NCBI GenBank assembly: GCA_027673765.1
Contig: JAQDWB010000005.1
Coordinates: forward strand, 94,379 to 158,378
DNA from: Coriobacteriaceae bacterium AM113-163
GTDB lineage: Bacteria > Actinomycetota > Coriobacteriia > Coriobacteriales > Coriobacteriaceae
Direction of reading: 5' to 3'
Length of the DNA stretch: 64,000 nucleotides
The position numbers and the translations under genes were made by a program. The number at the start of each line of letters is the position of its first letter. Position 1 is the stretch's first letter. The notes below the pieces were generated by a model. The model searched no databases, was not told the origin of the DNA, and saw only the letters and a list, made by a program, of their open reading frames with translations. Of this stretch, positions 8,523-16,485 are shown piece by piece.

Positions 8523-9157
8523 TCAATTCCCGAGCTTCCTCCGCCCCAGAATCGAATCGCGCGCGTTACGCATGAACTCCCCGTAGCTCATGCCCATCAT
8601 CTTCACCACGATGAACCGCTGCGTGCCGAACAGGGGTATGAGGAGCAGGGCCGCGGCGGCGAGCCACCAGTACCACGCGAAGGGCTCCACGGCGACGACG
8701 TGCCAGATGGTGAACGCATCGAGCGGGAGCATGAACAGGAGCGAGGTGACCATGCCGGGAGAGTATATCCTCGTCTTGGATTCGCCCTTCCCGCGACGAT
8801 GTGCGCGAGCGGCTCAATGATTCCCAGAACGAGCGCGCCGATCACGAGCCAGTGGAACTGGGGGAAACAAAACGGGATGAGCAGCATATAGACGGTGATG
8901 CATAATAGGGCGAACTTGGGGATGCGCATGTCGCGCATGGGCATGTCGGTGAGCGAGATGGCAAGCTCCACGAACCCGCCGGGATATTTCAGCTCCTCCC
9001 ACTCGTGGGCGGCTATCAGGATGTAGTAGAGCCCTATAATCCCCTGGGTCACGGGCATCGACTCCCAGAAAACAACCATGTAGACCGCGACGCAGGCCGC
9101 TATTACGGTCGTAACGTAGAGGCTATTGCGGACTATGAATCTGTCGGCGAAGGCCAT
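8523..9157 (-). pseudogene. HXXEE domain membrane protein, disrupted by a -1 frameshift
   Basis: Small integral membrane protein of the HXXEE family (about 200 aa, function unknown). The N-terminal part starts at ATG 9157 after GAGAGGAGAGG. It contains the defining HEWEELKYPGGF motif and several membrane segments, and reaches EPLAHIVAG near 8795. From there the family-like sequence continues in a different frame, KTRIYSPGMVTSLLFMLP, down to the stop at 8523. One base appears to be missing between about 8771 and 8790. Both halves are otherwise intact, so the lesion is recent, a sequencing error, or a programmed -1 shift; no classic slippery heptamer is seen. It is divergent from a TetR regulator. 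Confidence 0.75.
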
Positions 9158-9179
9158 CGACCTCTCCTCTCCCTTAGAT

Positions 9180-9201
9180 ATAATCAACATATGTTCATTG
9201 T
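9180..9201. promoter_or_regulatory. TetR-type palindromic operator
   Basis: A 22-bp near-perfect palindrome centred on AACATATGTT (18 of 22 positions symmetric), between the divergent HXXEE and TetR genes, 23 nt from the HXXEE start and 60 nt from the TetR start. Its size and position fit an autoregulating TetR dimer site. Confidence 0.6.
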
Positions 9202-9261
9202 CTTGAGCGAAGACGATAGATTCAATGGGCACTGTCGGGAAAGTGTCGATCAGGAAACCTC

Positions 9262-9879
9262 ATGGTGAAGACGAAGCCGAACAAGAACGACATCAGATAC
9301 CTCGCAACGCAGGAGCGCATAGAGGAGGCCTTCTGGGGCCTTTTGGCGGACAGGGGCTTTCAGAAGGTCACGGTACGCGCCCTCTCCGAGCGTTCGGGCA
9401 TAAACCGTGGCACCTTTTACCTGCACGCCGAGGACAAATGCGACCTGCTTTCGCAGGTGGAAGACCGCATGCACCAGGGGATGATGGGCGGCGCGGCAAT
9501 CGCGTCCGACGGCTCTTACGAGGACCGGGTGCCCTCCATGGTTGCCCCCATGATTGCGGGCTCGAGGTTCGTCTACGAGAACCGCGAGCGGGTGCTGCTG
9601 CTGATGGACGACACGTGCGATCCGCTCTTTTTCTCCAAGTACGCCTCCAAAGTGAAGGCGGCCATGCTCGGAGACATTGGCAATCTTTTGCCGGAGCAGC
9701 GCTACGCACTGGCTCTCATGGAGGGAGTTGTCGGCAGCCTTTTTGGCGAGTGGGTACGCGGAGGGATGAAAGAGACGCCCGAGGAGTACGTGAGCATCGT
9801 GCTTAACCTCGCCGCGAAACTCGACCTTCCCGCCATTTCGGACGTGCTTCCGCAGGGGCAGCCAGCGAAGAGGTCCTGA
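9262..9879 (+). CDS. TetR/AcrR-family transcriptional regulator
   Basis: 205 aa. The N-terminal TetR helix-turn-helix covers about residues 14-62, with the recognition block VTVRALSERSGINRGTFYLH. The C-terminal part is a helical ligand and dimer domain. The start is ATG at 9262, 5-6 nt after AGGAAA. It is divergent from the HXXEE membrane protein gene and shares the palindrome at 9180-9201 with it, so it probably represses both. The ligand is unknown. Confidence 0.9.
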   Translation: MVKTKPNKNDIRYLATQERIEEAFWGLLADRGFQKVTVRALSERSGINRGTFYLHAEDKCDLLSQVEDRMHQGMMGGAAIASDGSYEDRVPSMVAPMIAGSRFVYENRERVLLLMDDTCDPLFFSKYASKVKAAMLGDIGNLLPEQRYALALMEGVVGSLFGEWVRGGMKETPEEYVSIVLNLAAKLDLPAISDVLPQGQPAKRS

Positions 9880-10154
9880 CCGGCCTCGCACATGGGGATT
9901 AGTTAAGAGTGAAGCGCGATGCGGGGTAGAGCGCAAGGGCTCCCCGGAAAGCGAAGAGACGGGATAGGAGGATTTGGAAGAAGAGGAGAGACTGCAAGAC
10001 GGTGCGCCGAAGGTGGACGTTGCGGAGTGTTCGCTTCCGCTAAAGCGTTTGACCAAAAAACGCCCGAGCTTTTAGGCAAAAGACGCGCTATCATGCAGTC
10101 GAACGCGGTAAAACCTTTAGCAATTCCGCCGCACGGACCAGAGAGGAACCACTC

Positions 10155-10622
10155 ATGAAGATCGGTATCGGCAACGACCACGCCGCCGTCGAGCTCAAGA
10201 ACATCATTTCCGAGCACCTGAAGGAGCGCGGATGCGAGGTCGTGAACTTTGGCACCGACACCTCCGAGAGCTTTGATTACCCCATCGCCGGCTACAAGGT
10301 GGGCAAGGCAGTTGCCAACGGCGACGTCGACCTGGGTATCCTGATCTGCGGCACCGGCGTCGGCATCAGCCTGGCCGCCAACAAGGTCGAGGGCGTTCGT
10401 GCCGTCGTGTGCTCCGAGCCCTTCAGCGCCAAGCTCTCGCGCATGCACAACAACACCAACGTGCTCGCCTTTGGCGCCCGCGTCGTGGGCTCCGAGCTCG
10501 CCAAGATGATCGTCGACGAGTGGCTCGATGCCGAGTTCGAGGGCGGCCGTCACGAGCGTCGCGTCAATCTCCTCAACGAGATCGACCAGACCCGCGGCCT
10601 CAAGGTCGTCGACGAGGCCTAA
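10155..10622 (+). CDS. rpiB: Ribose-5-phosphate isomerase B
   Basis: Interconverts ribose 5-phosphate and ribulose 5-phosphate in the pentose phosphate pathway. 155 aa, typical RpiB/LacA-LacB length. Key features are GNDHAAVELKN near the N-terminus (Asp8/His9 bind the ring), the phosphate and active-site loop ICGTGVGISLAANK with the catalytic Cys, and SRMHNNTNVLAFGARV. The start is ATG at 10155 after AGAGAGGAA. It is monocistronic with a strong terminator. A -10-like TATCAT lies at 10089-10094 without a clear -35. A RpiB-type allose or galactose variant is possible but less likely. Confidence 0.92.
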   Translation: MKIGIGNDHAAVELKNIISEHLKERGCEVVNFGTDTSESFDYPIAGYKVGKAVANGDVDLGILICGTGVGISLAANKVEGVRAVVCSEPFSAKLSRMHNNTNVLAFGARVVGSELAKMIVDEWLDAEFEGGRHERRVNLLNEIDQTRGLKVVDEA

Positions 10623-10650
10623 ACTACTCAGCGCCACAAGCTAACAGCAA

Positions 10651-10690
10651 GGGGCCCGCTCGGAACACACATCCGGGCGGGCCCCTTTGT
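10651..10690 (+). terminator. rpiB terminator
   Basis: 13-bp GC-rich stem (10651-10663 with 10673-10685), followed by TTTG and then the TTTTT of the adjacent repeat element. Confidence 0.75.
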
Positions 10691-10719
10691 AGATTTTTGG
10701 GATATGCCTAGAAATCTAC
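10689..10719. repeat. 31-bp dispersed repeat, copy 1
   Basis: Begins GTAGATTTTTGGGATATGCC and ends AAATCTAC, so the ends form an inverted repeat. A second copy lies at 31564-31594 (27 of 31 positions identical). Confidence 0.6.
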
Positions 10720-10724
10720 TGATA

Positions 10725-10758
10725 TAAAAAGAGCGTCGCGGATGGAGTTCCGCGACGC
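10725..10758 (-). terminator. ndk terminator
   Basis: Perfect 10-bp stem GCGTCGCGGA/TCCGCGACGC, followed on the minus strand by TCTTTTTATAT. Confidence 0.85.
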
Positions 10759-10798
10759 CCAAGCCACACGCTAACAGCTTTAAGGAGTCAAAGCTGGT

Positions 10799-11203
10799 TT
10801 AGCCAAAGAAGCGCTTGATCTCGATCTCGGCGTTCTCCAGGCAGTCGGAGCCGTGAATCACGTTGGCGTTGACATCGACAGCGAAGTCGCCGCGGATGGT
10901 GCCAGGGGCAGCATCAAGCGGGTTGGTAGCGCCCATAAGGGTGCGCATCTTGGAGACAGCGGAAAGACCGGAAACGACCATCTTGACGACCGGACCGCTC
11001 GTCATAAAGTCGCACAGACCGCCAAAGAAGGGCTTGTCGGCCAGATGGGCGTAGTGCTCCTCGACGGTGGCGCGCTCAAGCGTGGTCATCTCCATGCGCT
11101 CGATAACAAGGCCGCTGCGCTCAATGCGAGCAACGATCTCGCCGATCTTGCGATCGCGCACGGCGTCGGGCTTAATCATGATGAAGGTCTTCTCGATAGC
11201 CAT
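10799..11203 (-). CDS. ndk: Nucleoside diphosphate kinase
   Basis: Transfers the gamma-phosphate from ATP to other NDPs through a phosphohistidine. 134 aa, exactly the usual length. The N-terminal TFIMIKPDAV and the active-site NVIHGSD with His117 are present. The start is ATG at 11203 after GAAAGG; the frame stays open a further 14 codons without homology. It is monocistronic with its own promoter and terminator. Confidence 0.95.
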   Translation of the reverse strand: MAIEKTFIMIKPDAVRDRKIGEIVARIERSGLVIERMEMTTLERATVEEHYAHLADKPFFGGLCDFMTSGPVVKMVVSGLSAVSKMRTLMGATNPLDAAPGTIRGDFAVDVNANVIHGSDCLENAEIEIKRFFG

Positions 11204-11266
11204 AAGGTAGCCTTTCAAGTAGGTTCGCGCGTGCCCAAGTCCCATTCCGGCACCCGCCTGGACTGC

Positions 11267-11335
11267 ATCGTAACAGAGTTCTAGCTGCAGTTAAACAAAA
11301 AGCCGTTTATTGAAGCGTTATTATTTATTAAAGCG
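11267..11335 (-). promoter_or_regulatory. ndk promoter with an upstream AT-rich direct repeat
   Basis: -35 TTTAAC (11295-11290), 17-bp spacer, -10 TACGAT (11272-11267). Just upstream, TTTATTGAAGCG (11306-11317) and TTTATTAAAGCG (11324-11335) form an 18-bp-period direct repeat (11 of 12 identical), possibly an UP element or operator. The rest of the interval up to 11502 shows nothing further. Confidence 0.45.
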
Positions 11336-11502
11336 CTCCATATGTGTCACTTCTGTTTCGAAGCCCGACTAGAGTACCATCCGTCCCACTTTCAACTGCA
11401 ACGAACAGAACGGGCGGTCGATTGTCGCCCGTGAACGCACCCCCTTCACAACCTGCGCAAATGTCCTACAGAAGTTCTCGACAAGCTCCTTCCTTCTCTA
11501 TA

Positions 11503-11535
11503 ACAAAACGGGTGCCCACCGTAGCGGGCACCCGT
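11503..11535 (-). terminator. argH terminator
   Basis: Perfect 10-bp stem ACGGGTGCCC/GGGCACCCGT, followed on the minus strand by TTTGTTAT. Confidence 0.85.
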
Positions 11536-11580
11536 AAAGGCAAAATATGATGAACACACCAGACAGACGCATCCAATAAG

Positions 11581-13011
11581 CTAATTAGCTCCGTGGCCCA
11601 TCTCGACGACCTTGGATAACGAGCCAAACACACCCTCATCGGCCGCGAGCTGCGCCTCGGCGCTTCCCAACTGCACGGCAACGGCAGCAGGGGCGGTACC
11701 ACCCTCGGTCGTGCGCGCGGCGACAATCGACGGGATATCGAGCGCCTCGGTAATATCGCGCTCAAAGAGCGGGCTTGCCTCCTGGAACACCTCAAACGGC
11801 AGGTCCTCAAGATTGCAGCCGCGCTTCTCACACATCAGGACCAGGTGCCCCACCACGGCATGTGCCTCGCGGAACGGTAGACCGCGCATTGCCAGGTAAT
11901 CGGCAACATCGGTGGCGGCAAGGTGCCCCACGCCGCACTCGCGCGCCATGGCATCCTCGTTGACGGTCCAGGTCGAAATCATTCCGGCCATAACGGACAG
12001 GCACTGCATGAGCGTGTGAGCGGTATCGAGCGCGCCCTCCTTGTCCTCCTGCAAGTCCTTGTTATAAGCGAGCGGCAGGCCCTTCATGGTTACCAGCAGC
12101 TGCACCAGGTTGCCATAGACTCGGCCGCTCTTGCCGCGGATAAGCTCGGCAAAGTCGGGATTCTTCTTCTGCGGCATGATGGACGAGCCGGTGGAGTAGG
12201 AGTCTGAAAGCGTGATAAAGCCAAATTCGGAGCTCGACCACAGCACGATCTCCTCGGAAAGACGCGACAGGTGCATCGCCATGACGGATCCGGCGTAATG
12301 CAGATCGAGCAGGAAATCACGGTCGGAAACCGCATCGAGCGAGTTGGGAATCACGCCCGCAAAGCCAAGTTCGGCAGCCGTCATCTGGCGATCGAGCGGA
12401 TAGCTCGTACCGGCAAGCGCGGCAGCACCCAGCGGGCAGTTGTCGGCGGCATCAAAGGCGGCCTTCAGGCGCGTAAAGTCGCGCGCGAACATCCAGGAAT
12501 ACGCCAGCAGATGATGCGAGAGCAGCACGGGCTGAGCGTGCTGCATATGCGTGTAGCCCGGAAGAATCACCTTGTCGTACTTCTTGGCCGCATCCACCAG
12601 CACATGGCGCAGCTCAAGATTGGCCTCCATGAGCTCCTTGGCCAGCGCCTTGACGCCCAGGCGCGTATCGGTCGCCACCTGGTCGTTGCGCGAACGCCCA
12701 GTATGCAAGCGTTTGCCAGCCTCGCCGATACGATGCGTCAGCTCGCTTTCGATGGACATATGAATGTCCTCGTCGTTGATATCAAAGGTGAAGTTGCCGG
12801 CATCGATATCCTGTTCGATTCCGGTCAGGCCCTCGGCAATCGCCTGCTCGTCCTCGGCGCTGATAATGCCCTGGGCCGCCAGCATCTTGGCATGTGCCTT
12901 AGATCCGGCGATATCCTGCTTATAGAGATGTTTGTCAACCGGCAACGACGCGCCAAACTCCTGCGTGACCTCGGCCACGCCTGCCTCAAAACGACCGCCC
13001 CAAAGAGCCAT
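11581..13011 (-). CDS. argH: Argininosuccinate lyase
   Basis: Last step of arginine synthesis: argininosuccinate to arginine and fumarate. 476 aa, full length. The fumarase/aspartase superfamily signature GSSIMPQKKNPD holds the catalytic serine loop, and TGRSRNDQVATD and the conserved TYTHMQ-like block (GYTHMQHAQP) are present. The start is ATG at 13011 after GAAAGGGGA; the preceding in-frame codons lack homology. It lies downstream of argG on the same strand, but a 520-bp gap with a hairpin and a small gene separates them, so it may have its own promoter. Confidence 0.95.
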   Translation of the reverse strand: MALWGGRFEAGVAEVTQEFGASLPVDKHLYKQDIAGSKAHAKMLAAQGIISAEDEQAIAEGLTGIEQDIDAGNFTFDINDEDIHMSIESELTHRIGEAGKRLHTGRSRNDQVATDTRLGVKALAKELMEANLELRHVLVDAAKKYDKVILPGYTHMQHAQPVLLSHHLLAYSWMFARDFTRLKAAFDAADNCPLGAAALAGTSYPLDRQMTAAELGFAGVIPNSLDAVSDRDFLLDLHYAGSVMAMHLSRLSEEIVLWSSSEFGFITLSDSYSTGSSIMPQKKNPDFAELIRGKSGRVYGNLVQLLVTMKGLPLAYNKDLQEDKEGALDTAHTLMQCLSVMAGMISTWTVNEDAMARECGVGHLAATDVADYLAMRGLPFREAHAVVGHLVLMCEKRGCNLEDLPFEVFQEASPLFERDITEALDIPSIVAARTTEGGTAPAAVAVQLGSAEAQLAADEGVFGSLSKVVEMGHGAN

Positions 13012-13129
13012 GGAACCGTCCCCTTTCATCAAATCCCAAAACAAGCGCCCAAAGCAATGCGCCCTGTCGCTAAAGCGATTTCTCAACCGCTAGTTTTGTA
13101 TATTCCCCACCATGTGCGAGGCCATATAG

Positions 13130-13300
13130 CTAATTTGCAAAGAAGTGACGCGCCATGCACTTGGCGCCCAACGTCTCCCTCCGAATGTTGCCCTGCGAAC
13201 CATCGATCCAGGCCTTTAGGCTCATAGGAACGTCCTCGACCTTTGCAGCATCGAACTCGGGCGCGAGGGCAAGTAAAGCATGCGCGATAGCATTGAACAT
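13130..13300 (-). CDS. Small protein of unknown function (56 aa)
   Basis: Short frame between argG and argH. ATG at 13300 is preceded by GGGGAG with 8-nt spacing. The codon usage (GCC, CTC, AAG, GAG) resembles genuine genes nearby, and no stop is crossed. The product is 56 aa with an N-terminal hydrophobic helix (NAIAHALLALAP) and a basic C-terminal half ending in ARHFFAN. No family is recognised. Its position on the arginine strand may be accidental, or it may mark a small conserved gene. The alternative is that it is spurious leader sequence of argH. Confidence 0.45.
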   Translation of the reverse strand: MFNAIAHALLALAPEFDAAKVEDVPMSLKAWIDGSQGNIRRETLGAKCMARHFFAN

Positions 13301-13350
13301 AATGGATACTCCCCATATATATAGGCGCAGGGCCGTCAAATTGATAGGAG

Positions 13351-13380
13351 GAGCCCCGCCGGACAACCCCGGCGGGGCTC
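13351..13380. repeat. Strong hairpin between argG and the small gene
   Basis: Perfect 12-bp stem (13351-13362 with 13369-13380), arm GAGCCCCGCCGG, 6-nt loop. There is no T tract on either side, so it is not a simple terminator. It could end the argG transcript weakly or stabilise an mRNA end. Confidence 0.55.
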
Positions 13381-13533
13381 GGACTCAGCCGCAGACGCGG
13401 CATCATATATGCGGGCGGAACGTAGGGGCCACCGATGTTAAGAAGTGTCAGCAAGCATAACGAAAGGTAGGGACCCCATGCGCCCGTTATGTATCACGCG
13501 GATGGGCCGCGCGGATACCAAAGGAAGGAGGCG

Positions 13534-14760
13534 CTAGGCCTGGGCGGCAGCAGAGCTGGGGCCCTGGACCTTAGCCCACGTCTTGAGCGACAGCGTATCG
13601 ATCTCGATAAAGCCGGCGCTGGCCTTCTCGTCAAACGTAGTGTCGCGGTCGTAGGTAGCCAGACCGTAGTCATACAGGCTAAACGGGCTCTTGCGGCCGA
13701 CGACATGGCAGTTGCCCTTAAAGAACTTCAGACGGACGGTGCCGGTCACGAACTTCTGGGTGTCGGCCATAAAGGCATCGAGCGCGTTTTTGAGCGGGCT
13801 GTACCACTGGCCGTTGTACACGGCGGTGGCCCAATCCTGCTCGAGCTTAATCTTGGTCTTGAGCAGGTCGCCCTCGACGCAGATGTCCTCGAGCGCCTTG
13901 TGGGCGGTGATGAGCGTCAGGGCGCCAGGAACCTCGTAGCACTCGCGACTCTTGAGGCCCACCAGACGATCCTCGACCAGGTCGAGACGGCCAAAGCCGT
14001 TGTCACCCGAAATCTTGTTGAGGGCGATGACGATCTCGGAGAGTTTCATCTTCTTGCCATCGACGGCGACGGGCTTGCCCGCCTCAAACTCAATCTCGGT
14101 GCAGGTCGGGGTGTCCGGCGTGTCCTCGGGGTTCTTGGTCATAACCCAGGCGTCGTCGAGCGGCTCGTTCCAGGGATCCTCCAGGTGACCGCACTCGATG
14201 GCGCGACCCCACAGGTTGTCGTCGATGGAATAGGGGTTGTCGTTGGCGCCCTCGGGAACCGGCACGTTGTGGGCGTGAGCATAGGCAACCTCATCGGGAC
14301 GGCACTTCAGATCCCACTCGCGAACCGGGGCGATAACCTTAAGCTCGGGGTCGAGGGCCTTGACGGCAGCCTCAAAACGAACCTGGTCGTTACCCTTGCC
14401 GGTGCAGCCGTGGGCGACGTAGGTCGCGCCAAACTCGTGAGCGACCTCGACAAGCTTCTTGGCGAGCAGCGGGCGAGACAGCGCGGAGAGCAGCGGGTAC
14501 TTGTTCTCGTACATGGAGTTTGCGGCGATGGCCTTAGTCAGGAACTCATCGGAGAACTCGTCGCGCAGGTCGAGCACCTGGCAATCGAGAACGCCCAGGT
14601 CAAGCGCCTTCTGCTTCTTGGCATCCAAGCCGGTCTCCTCCTGGCCCACGTTGCCGCAGACGCAAACGACATCGAGATTCTTCTCGTCCTGGAGCCACTT
14701 GACACATACGGATGTATCAAGACCACCGGAATATGCGAGAACGACTTTTTCCTTGCTCAT
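13534..14760 (-). CDS. argG: Argininosuccinate synthase
   Basis: Condenses citrulline and aspartate using ATP to give argininosuccinate. 408 aa, full length. The N-terminal PP-loop LAYSGGLDTSV and the downstream blocks YVAHGCTGKGNDQVRFE and SYD-type substrate residues are typical. The C-terminus ends in an alanine-rich tail. The start is ATG at 14760 after GAAAGGAAA. Together with argH it converts citrulline to arginine. The arginine deiminase genes at the right edge run the opposite, catabolic direction, so the two sets must be regulated apart. Confidence 0.95.
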   Translation of the reverse strand: MSKEKVVLAYSGGLDTSVCVKWLQDEKNLDVVCVCGNVGQEETGLDAKKQKALDLGVLDCQVLDLRDEFSDEFLTKAIAANSMYENKYPLLSALSRPLLAKKLVEVAHEFGATYVAHGCTGKGNDQVRFEAAVKALDPELKVIAPVREWDLKCRPDEVAYAHAHNVPVPEGANDNPYSIDDNLWGRAIECGHLEDPWNEPLDDAWVMTKNPEDTPDTPTCTEIEFEAGKPVAVDGKKMKLSEIVIALNKISGDNGFGRLDLVEDRLVGLKSRECYEVPGALTLITAHKALEDICVEGDLLKTKIKLEQDWATAVYNGQWYSPLKNALDAFMADTQKFVTGTVRLKFFKGNCHVVGRKSPFSLYDYGLATYDRDTTFDEKASAGFIEIDTLSLKTWAKVQGPSSAAAQA

Positions 14761-15314
14761 GGCTGTTTCCTTTCGCCCTTGGTAGCTAGTTAGAACATCG
14801 GTCAGTTGCAAGTCATTTCGAGGTCAAAAAACCGTGCAATATCAGGTTAAATAGCAAAAAGCAGCACAGCATGCTCTAGAAACATGCGTTTATATCGTGC
14901 TAAAACCCAACGACCTCAAAATGACTCTGTTGGGGCATTTCACCCCATACGAACAGAGACGATTGTTATCGTCGTCGGGAAATTGCGCGCTGGCGTCGGA
15001 TGGCATTATCTGCAGTGGTGATGATCTTTACGAACTGCATCTGCCTCTCCTTTCACCTATCGCCGGGCGCAATTCTAATATCGTAAACGGTACCTTTTCT
15101 TCGGTAAGCGGTTGTATTTCCGTCTCCGTTTTCGATGGTCGCTATATTACGCTAAAGTGCCCGCAGCACAAGCGACAAATTCAAATTTCTGAAAAGTTTT
15201 TTCATTACTTTGTGAAGCGTGGTGCAAATACGCTCCGTTCCTGCGACAATACGCTCAGTTACTGGTTGATGGTTATAACGTCTGAAACAATTTCGAAACG
15301 AAAGGCGCGCTTTT
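14761..15314. other. Long AT-richer intergenic region upstream of argG
   Basis: About 550 bp of lower GC content than the genes, separating divergent argG and the Cof-type phosphatase. A near-perfect 15-bp inverted repeat (14811-14825 and 14912-14926) brackets ~85 bp in the argG leader. A 152-codon open frame runs from GTG 14897, but it has no ribosome site, atypical codon use and no recognisable family, so I do not call it. No clear promoter was found on either strand. Confidence 0.5.
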
Positions 15315-16142
15315 ATGCAAACTTACGAATCGGACACCAATATCGGAAGCATTAAGATTCTCGCCGTCGACATGGACAAGACGCTGCTCACCGACAAGCG
15401 CGTGTTGCCGCAGGGTCTTGATGAGCGCCTGGACAAGCTCGCCGACGCAGGCATCGTATTCTGCCCCGCCAGCGGACGGCCTGCCCCCAAGCTCGAGGAA
15501 ATGTTCGAGAGCATTAAGAACCGCCTTGCTTTTTGTCCCGACAACGGAGCCTGCGTCATCTATCGCGGCAGCTATATCTATAAGAGCAACATCGATGTGG
15601 CGCTGTATCAGCAGGTGCTCGCCCGTGCCTCGGAGGACCCGCGTGCCGTTCCCGTCTTGTGCTGCTACGACGAGTTCTATGTGCTCGCCCGCGACCATCA
15701 GTACCACGACGAGATCAGCGTGTACTACAACACGATCAACTACGTCGATAGCTTTGAGGGCCTTGATATCGAGTCCAACAAGATTTCGATCTTCTTCCCC
15801 GCCTACGATGCCGAGCCTGCGTTTCGCGAGAACTACAGCCCCGAGTTCTCGGACAAGCTCTACGTCACCAACGCCGGGCGCGAGTGGATAGACTTTATGA
15901 ACCTGGGCGTCGACAAGGGGTCGGGCGTCGCGCACCTGTGCGAGCAGCTGGGCATTGATATCGCTGATGCCGCCGCCGTGGGTGATACGTACAACGACAT
16001 CCCCATGCTGGAGCGCGTCGGGCATAGCTTTATCGTGGATAATGCCGAGGAGCACATGAACGCGCACGCCAAATGGCGCATTCCGAGCAACAACGACGGG
16101 GGCGTACTGACGCTCATCGACGCCATCCTGGCGGCTCGGTAG
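15315..16142 (+). CDS. Cof-type HAD-IIB family phosphatase
   Basis: 275-aa sugar-phosphate or nucleotide phosphatase of the HAD IIB (Cof/YbiV) group. Motif I is LAVDMDKTLL with the nucleophile Asp; motif II is the serine in CPASGRP; the C-terminal motif IV is GDTYNDIPMLERVG. The long cap domain between them is typical of IIB. The start is ATG at 15315 after GAAACGAAAGG. It stands alone. Family members are promiscuous, so no substrate can be given. Confidence 0.88.
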   Translation: MQTYESDTNIGSIKILAVDMDKTLLTDKRVLPQGLDERLDKLADAGIVFCPASGRPAPKLEEMFESIKNRLAFCPDNGACVIYRGSYIYKSNIDVALYQQVLARASEDPRAVPVLCCYDEFYVLARDHQYHDEISVYYNTINYVDSFEGLDIESNKISIFFPAYDAEPAFRENYSPEFSDKLYVTNAGREWIDFMNLGVDKGSGVAHLCEQLGIDIADAAAVGDTYNDIPMLERVGHSFIVDNAEEHMNAHAKWRIPSNNDGGVLTLIDAILAAR

Positions 16143-16152
16143 CCGTCCCATC

Positions 16153-16281
16153 GGGCCTGACCGGGCGGCACGGGATAACTTTTCGCTCGGTCAGGTCCTG
16201 CGCAAGACGAAAGCCACATTAAGTGGCTTTCTTTGCGTGCGGAATCTACGAAAAGTTAACCCGTGCCGCCCGGCCAGGCCC
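16153..16281. repeat. Long inverted repeat (33-bp arms) with nested terminator hairpin
   Basis: The arms 16153-16185 and 16249-16281 are complementary at 31 of 33 positions (outer end GGGCCTGACCGGGCGG). Inside is a 9-bp hairpin GAAAGCCAC/GTGGCTTTC (16209-16217, 16223-16231) followed by TTTG, probably the terminator of the upstream phosphatase gene. Confidence 0.75.
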
Positions 16282-16342
16282 TAGGTTTACTTTCCTGCCG
16301 CCAAGATGGCGTCTTGAGTGTCTAGATACTTAGCTGAAATGA

Positions 16343-16385
16343 TTTGAGCAGAGGGGAGCTCCTTGTTGGGAGGGGCTCCCCTCTG
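16343..16385 (+). terminator. Terminator-like hairpin
   Basis: CAGAGGGGAGC pairs with GGCTCCCCTCTG (11-bp stem) and is followed by TTTTGG on the plus strand. No plus-strand gene lies immediately upstream. A further inverted repeat GGGACAAA/TTTGTCCC follows near 16400-16430. Confidence 0.5.
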
Positions 16386-16485
16386 TTTTGGTTACTGTGG
16401 GACAAATTAATCAGTAGTGTTTGTCCCAAATCTTAAGTATGTGGGGGCTTGCGTCTTGGGCGAGCTTGCCTTATGGAGTGCTTCC

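Noticed and set aside
8566..8817. Third-frame ORF through the HXXEE frameshift region
   Set aside because: Arg/His-rich product with no similarity to the family; the two other frames together explain the gene.
11204..11502. T-box or other riboswitch upstream of ndk
   Set aside because: No T-box sequence (AGGGTGGNACCGCG) or other known aptamer motif seen.
14897..15355. 152-codon frame in the argG leader
   Set aside because: No ribosome site, atypical codon use, no recognisable domain, and it overlaps the real start of the Cof-type phosphatase.
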